Positions 10,401 to 17,089 of a stretch of DNA of 64,000 nucleotides are shown one piece after another. The notes beneath the pieces were generated by a model, which was not told the DNA's origin, did no database searches, and worked only from the letters and a program-made list of their open reading frames with translations. The DNA comes from Symbiodinium natans (taxonomy: Eukaryota; Sar; Dinophyceae; Suessiales; Symbiodiniaceae). The position numbers were made by a program, and so were the translations under genes. The number at the start of each line of letters is the position of its first letter. The stretch's first letter is position 1. The DNA lies in the NCBI GenBank assembly GCA_905221605.1, contig CAJNDS010002760.1, positions 161,501-225,500 on the forward strand, given 5' to 3'.

Positions 10401-13400
10401 GCTCGACCCTAGAACGCGCATGAGGCCAGCACCAACGCCATCGTGGCAGGCTGGGGGCACGGGAGGGGGTTGCGGGGTTGGCTTAAACCCTTAACTTTGT
10501 CATAGTGATGTAAAATTATACATTTTTAAGGGTACGAAAACCCAGGGGAGGGGAGGGGGAGGGGAGGGGAGGGAGGGGAGGGGAGAGGGGAGGGGAGGGG
10601 AGGGGAGGGGAGGGGGGGAGGGGAGGGGGGGGAGGGGAGGGGGAGGGGAGGGGGAGGGGAGGGGGAGGGGGCACCAAGACTCCTTTGCATTACTTCTACG
10701 AGAGCATGAACAAGTCCCTGGAAGGGAAGGGAGCCAGCAGCAAGATGAAGACGCTTACAGAACAGGAGCGAAAAGTGTTTCAGGATCAGGCAGCACTGCA
10801 AATTGAGGCATCGCGCCAGAGGATGATTGGAGCCCAGCTTCACAAAATCTTTACCGCGCTTGGGCGATGAGGAGGGAGGTCTGGTTGAGGGGTTTTGGGG
10901 CCCCTAAAACCCAAGACCCTACGCCGAAGCTATGATAAGCCCTGAAACGCCCGAACACCCCAAGGTTCCACGTACTTCATTATGCTATACTTGGGCCCCA
11001 AAGTCCCCCTTAAAGGAGTTAGGCCCAGTATTCCCCAAACCCTAAACCCTAGACCCTAGACCCTAAACCCTAAACCCTAAACCCTAAACCCTAAACCCTA
11101 AACCCTAAACCCCCGCCTTAGGACTCGAGGTGGTGCAGCTGATGCACGTGCTCCGATCCCAGCATTCCCTTCATGACTTCGAGTCGAACTTAGCTTACGG
11201 CTGAGGGCTTATAGGGCTTGGGGTTCAGGGCTTGGGGCTGAGGGTGGAGGTAGGATATAGGGTATAGGGGTTAGGGCATAGGGTTTAGGGTTTCGGGTTT
11301 GGGGTTTAGGGTTTAGGGTTTAGGGGCTTAGGGTTTAGTCTTTAGGGAGGGCTTAGGGCTGAGGTTTGTTTTTTGTTTTTTTTCATTCTGGGCGTAGAGG
11401 CTTTTGGAGCTTGGGGCATCTCTCTAGAGCTTCGATCTGTGGGGCTTGTAGAGTTTAGGGTTTAGGGTTTAGAGCTTAGGGCTTAGGGCTTAGTTGGGGT
11501 TTAGGGTTTGGGGTTTAGGGTTTAGGGTTTAGAGCTTAGGGCTTAGGGCTTAGGGCTTAGGGCTTAGGGCTTAGGGCTTAGGGCTTAGGGCTTAGGGCTT
11601 AGGGCTTAGGGCTTAGGGCTTAGGGCTTAGTTAGGGTTTTGGGTTGCTGTGATCTTTGGAGGGCAACCTTCCCGAAAGGATTTACAATTTAGGGTTTCAG
11701 GACCCCCCCCCCCCCCCCCCCCATAAGTGGAACACTGAAGGGGTTTACATTTAGGGTTTAGGACCCCCCCCCCCCCCCCCCCCCCTTCCCCCCCCCAGAA
11801 GTGGACACTGAAACGTCGAAGGGTATGTAGCAGGTTTAGTTCTTAGGGTTTAGGTTTAGGGGTTTTAGGGGGTTTAGGGTTTTTAGGGTGCAGTCCCGAG
11901 GCTGCAATGGCACGCAACAATGAAAGCCCCTGAGAGAAAGTCGTGTGCTCGAGGGCTTCTTGACGGTTAAACGAGTTCTTAACCCCTTAATTTTTGCTTG
12001 ATTGAAGGTTCATGGTACTTATGAACCAATTATTTGCACTTATGGCCCACTTATACATGCCCTAATATGGTTTCTAAGTACACTTAAAGTAACAATTAGA
12101 ATTGGTGAATAACGTACCATGAACCTCCAATTAACTCCTGAACCTAGTTTTAACCTCTTGGGGTAGTTACATGGTCCTTAAATATAGGCCCTCAAAGGAC
12201 CCCCCCCCCCCCCCCCCCCTATGGATACCCCTTCTATACCCTTAAGGGCTCATACATCAGAGAACCCCTTTTAAGGGGGGGCACGGGACCCTAATATTAT
12301 GGGCCCATGTAAACTACCCTTCGATAACCCTTGTGCCTAAACCCTAAACCCTAAACCCTCAACCCTAACCCCCTAGACCCTAACCCGAACCCTAAACCCT
12401 ACAGCCCACTCCCTGTAGCCACCCTGGGATCCGAAGCTTCAGTTTTTGCATGCGTGGGCTCTGGGGCACCGAGTAGGATCGAAAATGCCCTGGAGACCTT
12501 ACAGGGTTTAGGGTTTAGGGCTAGGGTCCTGGGTCGGTATGCACCCAGAACCCCTAAACCCTCAAGAAGAACAGTGAGCCGCTCCCCCTCCCCCAACCCC
12601 AACCGCCCCTCCCCCCCACCCCCCCAAAAAAAAAAAAAAACCCCCCCCCCCCCCCAAAAAAAAAAAAAAAAAAAAACAATAAAAAACCATAGGGCATCAA
12701 TAGTACACTTAAGGCCCGAAACCTCAAAACCCTCTGGAACTTCCCCCCCCCCTCATCCTAAACCCTGAAACCCGAAACCCTAAACCCTAAACCCTAAGCC
12801 CTAAGCCCTAAACCCTAAACCTAGCGATCTCTGGGGCGGTATTGCTGCAGATGGGGGTTTCCAAAAATAGGGATAGTCCTTTAGGTGATTCTATTCTTTT
12901 TTGGGGGTGTAAAACGGGTACCCCTATTTTGGGAAATGCCCATATGCATTGAAAGCCTGACCCAGAAATCCCTGAACCCTAAACCCGAAGCACTAAGCCC
13001 ATACGTATTGAAAGCCTGACCCAGAAATCCCAGGCCAGGACCGTTTGGGTCAGATACCCCGAGCCCTCCAGAAAGAAGATCTTGCAGCCCAGCCCCTCGG
13101 CAGTGCCCAAGTTCTTGTTAAGGTTTAGGGTTTAGGGTTTAGGGTTTAGGGTTTAGGGTTTAGGGTTTAGGGTTTAGGGTTTTGCGTTTAGGGTTTAGGG
13201 TTTAGGGTTTAGGGTCAGTGTCTGGGGCGGTTTGGGGTTATCTGTGTTGATCAAGCGTTGCACGGTGTTTTTTGTTGCGGGCTTATGGGGAACACACGGC
13301 TTATTGGCAAGTCATGGGGTTTGTAGGCCTTGATTGTCCACCCGCAAGACCCGAAGGTCTTCCCCTAAATCCTATAAACAAACCCTAAACCCCGTAAACC

Positions 13401-16311
13401 CCTAAGCTTCCTGGGGTTAGCATCAGGAGGAGCAGAGCTACTCCCGGCTCTCATGGCTATGCACGTTCGAACCCCCGAACCCCAACCCTTAAACCTGACT
13501 TGAGGCTTAATTAGAGCGGCCACCTTGGGCAAGAGGATTTGATGATCGCATTTGCTGCCCTTTTCGGCATGTTCAACTTCGACGTGGGTGACCTGCGCAA
13601 AATGGGACGAGCGAAGCAAGCGTGCTGGAGAAGGTGCGCCAGGCTTTGCAGGCGGCGTCCTTCATGACGACAGAGTCGCCGTGAGGAAAGCCTCAGGCTG
13701 CGGCCATAGCATTGTCGAGATGCGCAAGAGCATGAAGGCTGATGGTGAGTTCGATCGAAGTGACTGGGCCAATCCTTCGAGACCGAGCCCGAGCCATCAT
13801 CATCGCTAAATCAGTGTCAGGGATCCTTCTTACTTTTTGGGTTTATGGGCTTTCTTATAATAAGAAAGCCCAAGACCCAAAAAGTAAGAAGGATCCCTAT
13901 TATATACAAACAAAAAGGATCCTTTTTTCTTCCTAGGGGAACAGGGATTAAGATCGCCTGGGCGCCTGGAGGTTACAAACCCAGCGGTCTATCGGCGGCG
14001 GGGGCCTCTTTTCAAGCTGGTGTTTGGGGCTTAGGGCTTAGGGTTTAGGGTTTAGGGTTTAGGGCTTACCTCAGCTAATCGATTCAAGGTGCCCTGAACC
14101 CGAAGCATGGTTGAGAGTTTAGGTATTTTCTCATGATTTTTTCGGACTTAAGGGAATTTTGTTTTTATTTGTTGGATTTGTTGGGGGAGTTTTGTTTGGT
14201 TTTTGGGGGATGTTATAGGGTCTTTAGGATTTAGGTTGCCCTTTGGCTACCCCGAAACCCGCAACCGCTGCCCTAAACCCTGTCTTTCTTCGCCAAAATC
14301 ATCTTTGGGAGACCCTATACTAAGCCTCGATAGAGCCCTGAAGCCCCGACCCGAAGCCTTCAACCCTACCTAGCCCTGTTAAACCTGGGGGCGGTGGTCT
14401 AGGGTTTAGGGTTGAAAGGGTTTTTTGGAAACCCTCCTGAACCTCTTCTCTGAAGCTGTGAGGCACGCTCCAGCCGCCGAACCCGGACTGCTTCGCAGCA
14501 CGCCGGCATTCACACCCCAAACCCTATTCAACCCGATTAGGCCCCATTAAACCCTAGGAAGCCCTGGAGATCAGTCCTCTTCGTCCTAACCCCTAGGGCC
14601 CCCCAACCCTATAGCCCTGATCCCACAACCATATTTGGTTGTGGGATCAAAGCTGTCGGGGCCCTTGAAACCCCATAGCCCTAAGCCCTAAACCCTAAAC
14701 CCTAAACCCTAATAAGCCCAAAGCATCTTGCTCCAGGTGTGTGGGGCTCGGACAGCCAGGGTGGTGGTCAAGAGCCTCAAGGACTGCAAGATTGCCGCCT
14801 TCGCGAAGGCCCCACCCCGACTAAAGTTCAGGGTTTGTCTTGGGGTTGGGGCTTCATGGGTTTTTGGTTTTTGTTGGTACCTTTGGGGTGTCATGGGGAT
14901 TTGGAGGGCGTCATAGGATTTAGAGTATAGGGTCTTCCGTTTATATGGAGGCTCATGGTACTCGTTAACCAACTCTAACTGCACTTTTCACCCACTTATA
15001 AGCACCCCTAAGTCCCCTAATATGGTTGTATATAAGTAGATTATAAGTGCAGTTCTAATTGGTTAATAAGTACCATGAACCTTCAAGTATAGGTTTCCTT
15101 GTAATTTAAGCAAAAAAGGCACCCTGTCTTATTGTACGTTACTGGGCAGCCTAGGCCCCAGAGGTGTTCAGGGAGTAGGGCTCTGGTGAATTCCAGGTAG
15201 GACCCGGGCCATGTGGTGGTTTAGGGTTTCGGGTTTAGGGTTTAGGGTTTATGGTGCTGTTTTTTCGATTTTCCTTCGGGGTTCGGTGCCCTGTGTCACC
15301 CCAAGAAATAGAAAAGGGCCCCCCCCATTTTTTCCTCGGTTGCAGGTCGTTTACTGGCTTGAAGGGGCACGAGCCTGTTCCCTACTAACCAAGGGATTCA
15401 GGGCTTCGAGGGTACGTTTAAAAACTGCCTTACAACCTGCCGCTTCTGTTCAGGGCAAACCCTTATTTGGAGGGGTTAGGATTCTGATTCTATGGGCCCC
15501 TGGACCCTAAACCCTAAACCCTAAAAAGCCTAAAAGCCTAAAAGCCTAACATACGCGTCTGGGTACTGTAGCACCTCGGCCAGGCGTGCCTCCAAACGCA
15601 ACTGGGGGCCCACCGCCCTGCGATCTACGTCAACGGCTCCTGCATTTTTGACCCTGAGTGCCCTGGCAACACAGAGGGTTCGGGGCAGTCTTAAAAGTGC
15701 AATCTTTACAGGCTTTGGCGTGTTGAGCCTAGAGGATTAGGTCTCAGGCGTCATAGGCGATTTCAGGGCAAAGGACGCTCGTGGGGTCTGAAAGGAAGTC
15801 ACGGGGGTGTGCATTCGCATTAGATTTATGCGTGTCGCGCCAGAGCAGACTGGCGGCGCTGCCGTATCCATACACAAGCTTGCAGCTTCTGTCGTCATAT
15901 CCTTATATCATATCCTTATAAGGACCAAATGAACCCGAAAAGGGTTTATGGGTCAGATACCCTGATAAGGATGATAGTAGCATAATTAGGGTCTATGACC
16001 CCAATGCTCGGGTTCATTTACAGTAGCAGAAGAGGCTATATGACCCAAATGTTGGGTTCATTTGGTCTTTAAGGAAGGCACTTGGTTCTTCGACGCGGCA
16101 GTTCTGTCAGAAGGTGATCTTAACTGAGTTAGGGTTTGGGTCTATGGGCTAGGATGCCGATTTTTTACAACTTTTCCTAAACTCTAAACCCCAAACCCCA
16201 AACCCTAAACCCTAACCCCTAGTCTTTGAGCCTACAAGAAGCCCTCCCAGGTACCCCGAGCCAGGCGAAGACGCCGAGGAGGAGGGGCATGATGCGCTTG
16301 AGTTTATCTAG
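4388..16311 (+). CDS. UBA2: SUMO-activating enzyme subunit 2-like gene, C-terminal half, multi-exon
   Basis: UBA2/SAE2 is the catalytic subunit of the heterodimeric SUMO E1, which adenylates SUMO and passes it to the E2. The exons, read in order, reproduce the family's C-terminal half: FTHLFQEDI, LEDLWSDSRPPPGPLSF, SFSK-DDPVAMDFV with AANLRM, IAGSIIPA, STNAIVAG, a helix resembling the family VLEGLKIL helix, PEPSRKK, VCGARTARVVV, and LGAHRPAIYVNG followed by IFDPE. Reading frame is kept across most proposed junctions (intron 4457-4850 GC-AG; 8193-10205 GA-AG; 10245-10424 GC-AG; 14809-15583 GC-AG). The N-terminal ThiF and catalytic-Cys region is not in the window and may lie upstream of the copia element. 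Of the CxxC pair that normally precedes this region only the second Cys is seen. Most introns carry telomere-type repeats. Junction phases at 11174, 13122 and after 15670 are uncertain. Confidence 0.8.
4851..4937 (+). CDS. UBA2: UBA2-like exon (LEDLWSDSRPPPGPLSF)
   Basis: It encodes AQLEDLWSDSRPPPGPLSFE followed by EALSRGASE and matches the UBA2 stretch DKLWRKRKPPVPL. Joined to the preceding exon, the spacing between the DI and LW motifs equals that in the human protein as I recall it. The exon ends GAG|GTTTAG, so the TTTAGGG array itself would supply the donor. Confidence 0.78.
4937..4984 (+). repeat. TTTAGGG array starting at an exon end
   Basis: About seven TTTAGGG units begin at the last base of the preceding exon. 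Further shorter arrays of the same orientation occur at 5104 and 5200-5235 in the same intron, with an AT/G-rich stretch between them. Confidence 0.85.
5622..5729. mobile_element. Family C introner-like element, copy 1
   Basis: Begins GTGGTGCTTTACTGTA and ends CTAAGTGCAGCCAAG. Three other copies (16489, 19541, 30946) share about 105 bp. It starts GT and contains GCAG and CCAAG at its end, so it can be spliced as an intron. Here GCAG| lets GGCGCTTATACTCC continue in frame into the next exon. Confidence 0.7.
5725..5809 (+). CDS. Probable UBA2-like linker exon (KTEATGDSADKAGG)
   Basis: Open frame QVYLQRTQMLRKTEATGDSA continuing DKAGGSTR. It is hydrophilic like the linker in this part of UBA2, and phase 0 at its end fits the next exon. 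The donor would be AGG|GTTTAG, again from the telomere-type array. No conserved motif, so assignment rests on position and frame. Confidence 0.38.
5809..5883 (+). repeat. TTTAGGG/TTTGGGG array
   Basis: Regular alternation of GGGTTTA and GGGTTTG units directly after an exon-like island. The following 5884-5975 is GC-rich and unassigned. Confidence 0.8.
6257..6311 (-). repeat. CCCTAAA array
   Basis: About seven units just upstream of the exon at 6335. The segment 5976-6256 before it has an open frame (RYIKRQDLAEKVLAERFLQ) without recognised homology. Confidence 0.8.
6335..6406 (+). CDS. UBA2: UBA2-like exon (DKLETQKVPTVAADAKGFVA)
   Basis: Acceptor GTTCGCAG|GAT. The peptide ends SAAL before a GC donor (TTG|GCTTAAG). 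It fits the family stretch DQQVLDVKSYARLF weakly but in the right place, and keeps phase 0 on both sides. If the exon were not spliced here, TAA would follow one codon later. Confidence 0.5.
6417..6565 (+). repeat. Degenerate TTTAGGG array
   Basis: GGGTTTAGGG units with many single-base variants. The following 6566-6840 is unique sequence in which I see no gene. Confidence 0.7.
6841..6930 (-). repeat. CCCTAAA array with a CCCTGAA core
   Basis: CCCTAAA units enclose six successive CCCTGAA units. It is immediately upstream of the exon at 6940. Confidence 0.85.
6940..7026 (+). CDS. UBA2: UBA2-like exon ending SSFSK
   Basis: Acceptor TTACAAG|TCT and donor AGCAAG|GTGGGG. It encodes 29 residues (SAASYQVPQKVAKMYGERKD, then MLGQSSFSK). 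Joined to the exon at 8109 it gives SFSK-DDPVAMDFV, which aligns with the family DKDDPSAMDFV without a gap. Confidence 0.65.
7069..7120 (+). repeat. TTTAGGG array
   Basis: About seven units near the start of the 7027-8108 intron, after a G homopolymer. Confidence 0.85.
7145..7326. mobile_element. Family D hairpin element, long or nested copy
   Basis: Starts TTTGGAGGTTGATGGGTAC and ends TTCCCTGAACCTCCAAG. It contains a second GTTCATGGGTACTTGCAACC motif at 7203, so one copy may sit inside another. Confidence 0.55.
7335..7536 (+). other. Exon-like island with a good splice donor, not recognised
   Basis: An open frame runs from 7335 and ends HDVSLVSEAFSVSRYVPTWV just before CAAG|GTAAGG. It is not needed by the UBA2-like model, which joins 7026 to 8109 in frame, so it may be a fragment of another gene inside that intron. 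The segment 7537-7655 holds no clear coding signal. Confidence 0.3.
8016..8096 (-). repeat. CCCTAAA array flanked by a 17-bp direct repeat
   Basis: The sequence AACCCTTCGCAGCTCAA occurs at 8016-8032 and again at 8080-8096, with about seven CCCTAAA units between. It looks like an insertion with target duplication or an array bounded by a slipped copy. Confidence 0.8.
8109..8192 (+). CDS. UBA2: UBA2-like exon (DDPVAMDFV...AANLRM)
   Basis: Acceptor CCTGGAG|GAT. It encodes DDPVAMDFVHCAANLRMQNY followed by RVLAQLVW. DDPxAMDFVxxAANLRM is diagnostic of UBA2-type E1 subunits. With a GA donor (TGG|GATTTAG), the 16-residue spacing to IAGSIIPA matches known family members as I recall them, and phase 0 is kept. 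Confidence 0.85.
8194..8285 (+). repeat. Long TTTAGGG array at an exon end
   Basis: About 12 near-perfect units directly follow the exon, the first being GATTTAGGG. A second sense array with a few TTCAGGG units lies at 8382-8460. Confidence 0.9.
8461..8745. other. Unique intronic stretch, nothing identified
   Basis: About 285 bp of mixed sequence between arrays within the 8193-10205 intron. CTCGCAG at 8466 and GGTGCAG at 8636 resemble acceptors but no convincing coding frame follows. Confidence 0.4.
8751..8862 (-). repeat. Poly(C) and CCCTAAA array
   Basis: A C homopolymer is followed by CCCTAAA units with a few CCCCTAA variants. Confidence 0.8.
9221..9321. mobile_element. Family E hairpin element, copy 1
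   Basis: Starts CTTGGAGTACCATACTTTAA and ends TTTACTCCAAAG; the second copy is at 58116. The centre reads GGTTCTGGGTTCCCATTATAG in this copy. Confidence 0.6.
9462..9515 (-). repeat. CCCTAAA array
   Basis: About seven units. The region 8863-9220 before the family E element has no recognisable gene. Confidence 0.8.
9673..9714 (+). repeat. TTTAGGG array
   Basis: Six units after a short inverted repeat (CCTTTTTGGG...CCCCAAAAAGG). Confidence 0.8.
9778..9915. mobile_element. Family H element with an internal tandem duplication
   Basis: A segment of about 70 bp containing TTTCAAATCATATGAAGGAT occurs twice in tandem (about 9799 and 9869). CCAAGAGCCCAG at the left end matches the complement of the GGGCTCTTTGG ends of other copies. 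Confidence 0.55.
9943..10044. mobile_element. Family A hairpin element
   Basis: TTGGGAGGTTCCCCCC, TACTAACAGTCCTTA and the diverged right arm TACTGTGAGTATAAGGGGGA. It directly follows the family H copy. Confidence 0.65.
10072..10168. mobile_element. Family H element
   Basis: TTAATTTAGGAATATACC...GAATATTCCTTAATTCAGG, followed by TACTGGGCTCTTTGGG. Confidence 0.55.
10206..10244 (+). CDS. UBA2: UBA2-like exon (DAQSIAGSIIPAV)
   Basis: Acceptor CGGCCCAG|GAC. It encodes 13 residues matching the E1 motif IAGxIIPA. A GC donor (GTA|GCTCGC) keeps frame with the next 25-nt exon. Confidence 0.72.
10425..10449 (+). CDS. UBA2: UBA2-like microexon (ASTNAIVAG)
   Basis: A 25-nt exon between CATGAG| and |GCTGGG. 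ASTNAIVAG corresponds to the highly conserved ATTNAVIAG of UBA2, and its phase fits both neighbours: PAV before, and GL completed by GA of the next exon. Confidence 0.7.
10543..10672. repeat. GGGGA polypurine tract
   Basis: About 130 bp of GGGGAGGGGAGGG repeats on the + strand. The proline/serine-rich open frame on the minus strand is a by-product of this tract. Confidence 0.9.
10674..10870 (+). other. Coding-like fragment, HMG-box-like, nested in a UBA2 intron
   Basis: The frame reads KTPLHYFYESMNKSLEGKG, then KTLTEQERKVFQDQAALQIE, ending TALGR and a TGA stop at 10868-10870. LTEQERKVFQDQAA resembles the second half of an HMG box. The UBA2-like model joins 10449 to 11122 in frame across it, so this appears to be a terminal exon or retrocopied fragment of another gene. 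Confidence 0.45.
11036..11112 (-). repeat. CCCTAAA array with CCCTAGA variants
   Basis: About ten units directly upstream of the exon at 11122. Confidence 0.85.
11122..11174 (+). CDS. UBA2: UBA2-like exon (LEVVQLMHVL)
   Basis: Acceptor GCCTTAG|GA. With the preceding G it reads GLEVVQLMHVLRSQ, aligning residue for residue with the family helix GLIVLEGLKIL. The 3' end is uncertain; CAT|GACTTC, a GA donor, is in frame with the next exon. Confidence 0.6.
11450..11637 (+). repeat. TTAGGGC variant array
   Basis: After short TTTAGGG tracts (11280-11340 and 11456-11530), about fifteen consecutive TTAGGGC units run to 11633. The unit is homogeneous, implying local amplification of a variant. Confidence 0.88.
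11700..11795. repeat. Duplicated poly(C) segments
   Basis: Two related copies of TTTAGG(A)CC followed by 20-25 C and then AGTGGA(A)CACTGAA. The rest of 11640-12000 is GGTTTAG-rich with no coding signal. Confidence 0.65.
12003..12130. mobile_element. Family D hairpin element
   Basis: Clear inverted repeat: GGTTCATGGTACTTATGAACC at the left (12008) and GTACCATGAACCTCCAA at the right. Confidence 0.75.
12160..12325. mobile_element. Inverted-repeat element GGGTAGTTACATGG...CCATGTAAACTACCC
   Basis: Ends match in inverted orientation and the centre holds poly(C). A relative with ATGGGCC and CCATGTAACTACCC lies at 27775-27915. Confidence 0.5.
12330..12415 (-). repeat. Short CCCTAAA array with variants
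   Basis: CCCTAAA, CCCTCAA and CCCTAGA units. The segment 12416-12760 downstream holds poly(C)/poly(A) low-complexity sequence at 12600-12680 and no credible gene. Confidence 0.6.
12755..12820 (-). repeat. CCCTAAA array
   Basis: About nine units including two CCCTAAG variants. Confidence 0.75.
12852..12945. mobile_element. Family G hairpin element
   Basis: Starts GTTTCCAAAAATAGGGATAG and ends CCCCTATTTTGGGAAA. Confidence 0.6.
12938..13031 (+). repeat. 34-bp tandem duplication just before an exon
   Basis: GCCCATA, three mismatched bases, then a perfect 25-bp copy beginning ATTGAAAGCCTGACCC occurs at 12938-12972 and 12997-13031. The second copy ends at the acceptor AG. Confidence 0.75.
13034..13122 (+). 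CDS. UBA2: UBA2-like exon (ARTVWVRYPEPSRKKILQP)
   Basis: Acceptor AATCCCAG|GCC. ARTVWVRYPEPSRKKIL matches the family stretch CRTIFLxxxPxPRKKLL. The frame stays open to TTAAG|GTTTAG, a donor made by the following TTTAGGG array; other donors inside the exon are possible. Confidence 0.7.
13121..13216 (+). repeat. TTTAGGG array starting at an exon end
   Basis: About thirteen units, one changed to TTTTGCG. Confidence 0.9.
13500..13744 (+). other. Exon-like islands inside a UBA2 intron
   Basis: Three coding-like stretches: FAALFGMFNFDVGDLRKMGR at about 13547-13607, VLEKVRQALQAASFMTTES in a shifted frame from about 13620, and CGHSIVEMRKSMKAD at 13697-13744 between CCTCAG| and G|GTGAGT. The last has both splice sites. 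None matches UBA2; no family recognised. Confidence 0.35.
13820..13897. repeat. Near-perfect hairpin
   Basis: Two arms of about 38 bp: GGGATCCTTCTTACTTTTTG and its complement CAAAAAGTAAGAAGGATCCC, with only small mismatches near the loop. Confidence 0.85.
14098..14700. other. Intronic sequence without recognised genes
   Basis: Unique sequence mixed with scattered CCCTAAA-like words and an imperfect hairpin CCACAACCATATTTGGTTG near 14625. Sense TTTAGGG units lie at 14037-14067 and CCCTAAA units at 14685-14712. Confidence 0.5.
14737..14808 (+). CDS. UBA2: UBA2-like exon (VCGARTARVVVKSLKDCKIA)
   Basis: Acceptor TGCTCCAG|GTG and GC donor AAG|GCCCCA. It matches the family segment CYVCxxxxxVTVRLN; the second Cys of the CxxC is present, the first is not visible. 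An alternative acceptor at 14723 would keep phase with an exon ending at 13122. Confidence 0.68.
14945..15087. mobile_element. Family D hairpin element
   Basis: GGCTCATGGTACTCGTTAACC at the left and AATAAGTACCATGAACCTTC at the right, closing with CAAG. Confidence 0.7.
15088..15540. other. Intronic sequence with short arrays
   Basis: TTTAGGG units at 15222-15250, CCCTAAA at 15503-15525, then AAAAGCCT repeats. A 99-codon open frame covers 15211-15510 but starts in repeat sequence and has no recognisable motif. Confidence 0.45.
15584..15670 (+). CDS. UBA2: UBA2-like exon (LGAHRPAIYVNGSCIFDPE)
   Basis: Acceptor CGGCCAG|GCG. Joined to the previous exon it reads AFAK-ACLQTQLGAHRPAIYV, aligning with the ubiquitin-like domain segment around KEKFAMVAPDV. 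The 3' end is uncertain; the frame meets TAA at 15691. Confidence 0.62.
15834..15895 (+). CDS. Possible UBA2-like exon (RLAALPYPYTSLQLL)
   Basis: After CGCGCCAG|. The peptide resembles the plant family stretch EKYLSELPSPILNGSIL and is in the right order, but is short and frame-dependent. Confidence 0.28.
15895..16080. mobile_element. Inverted-repeat element ACCAAATGAACCC...GGGTTCATTTGGT
   Basis: Contains three copies of GGTTCATTT or its complement and two related inner segments (GGTCTATGACCC and GGCTATATGACCC). A relative with ACCAAATGAACC lies at 26126. Confidence 0.6.
16251..16311 (+). CDS. UBA2: Probable UBA2-like terminal exon (acidic tail, TAG stop)
   Basis: Acceptor CCCTCCCAG|G. It encodes YPEPGEDAEEEGHDALEFI and stops; the TAG overlaps the start of the following TTTAGGG array. 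UBA2 proteins end in an acidic tail, which agrees, but there is no sequence motif. Confidence 0.4.
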
Positions 16312-16376
16312 GGTTTAGGGTTTAGGGTTTGGGGTTTAGGGTTTGGGGTTTGGGGTTTAGGGTTTAGGGTAGGTGA
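16309..16376 (+). repeat. TTTAGGG/TTTGGGG array
   Basis: Nine units with some TTTGGGG. It is followed by a tandem duplication of GTTTAGGGTAGGTGACGACC (near 16367 and 16384). Confidence 0.85.
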
Positions 16377-16392
16377 CGACCGTTTAGGGTAG

Positions 16393-16488
16393 GTGACGAC
16401 CGTGCGTGGAGGGCGCGGGGAGGGCCGGAACAGGAGTGGGGGAGGTGCACCTGCTTACGTTTCTGACATTCCCGCAAGAGGAACCTTT
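16393..16488 (+). other. Exon-like island interrupted by a family C element
   Basis: The frame reads GGAPAYVSDIPARGTF and, if the family C copy at 16489-16591 is spliced with GCAG as acceptor, continues PRNYHKRFRFLPILS. No homology recognised. Confidence 0.35.
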
Positions 16489-16596
16489 GTGGTGCTTTAC
16501 TGTAACTTTAGATCCTTAGCCTTTTTGGGTTTATTGGGTTCCCTAGTAAGGCAGCTAAAAATTGGATTTATAGCTACCCTCCTAAGTGCAGCCAAG
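16489..16596. mobile_element. Family C introner-like element, copy 2
   Basis: GTGGTGCTTTACTGTAAC...CCTAAGTGCAGCCAAG, flanked by coding-like sequence on both sides. Confidence 0.72.
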
Positions 16597-16599
16597 GAA

Positions 16600-17085
16600 C
16601 TATCATAAGAGGTTTAGGTTCTTGCCGATTCTTAGCAAACTTAGCTCGGGTTTCTTTACCTGGCTTTGTGGGTTGAGGGTTGAGGGCTGAAAGGGAACCT
16701 TATACATGCACCGATGGTACCTTTCGGGGTTGGGCCGTACTATTGACAAGGGGAGCCTATCCGAACGACTGCAGTTTAATGACCCGACCGTGCGGACAGG
16801 ATAGGGTTTGAAGTTTCGAGTTAAGGGCTATATAGGATTTAGGGCTCAGGGTTTAGAGCTTAGGGCTTAGGGTTTAGGATTCCTACTTGAGTTCAGGCTC
16901 CGAGTTTGTTTGCTCGTCGGTTCTTTTTTCGGCTGGCTTCTCTGATTTTCCCCTGCACCCACCCCTGATCCCTAAACCCTAAACCCCTTTTTTGGAGGAA
17001 GGCTTGCATCCTGACTGGAGCCTGGAGCAATGGGGCGGCTTTGGCCGCATTATGGTTCGCATTATGACTGTGCGGGCATGAAGCA
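16600..17085. other. No gene identified
   Basis: Mixed sequence with scattered TTTAGGG words (16840-16880) leading into the minisatellite. Confidence 0.45.
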
Positions 17086-17089
17086 GCGT

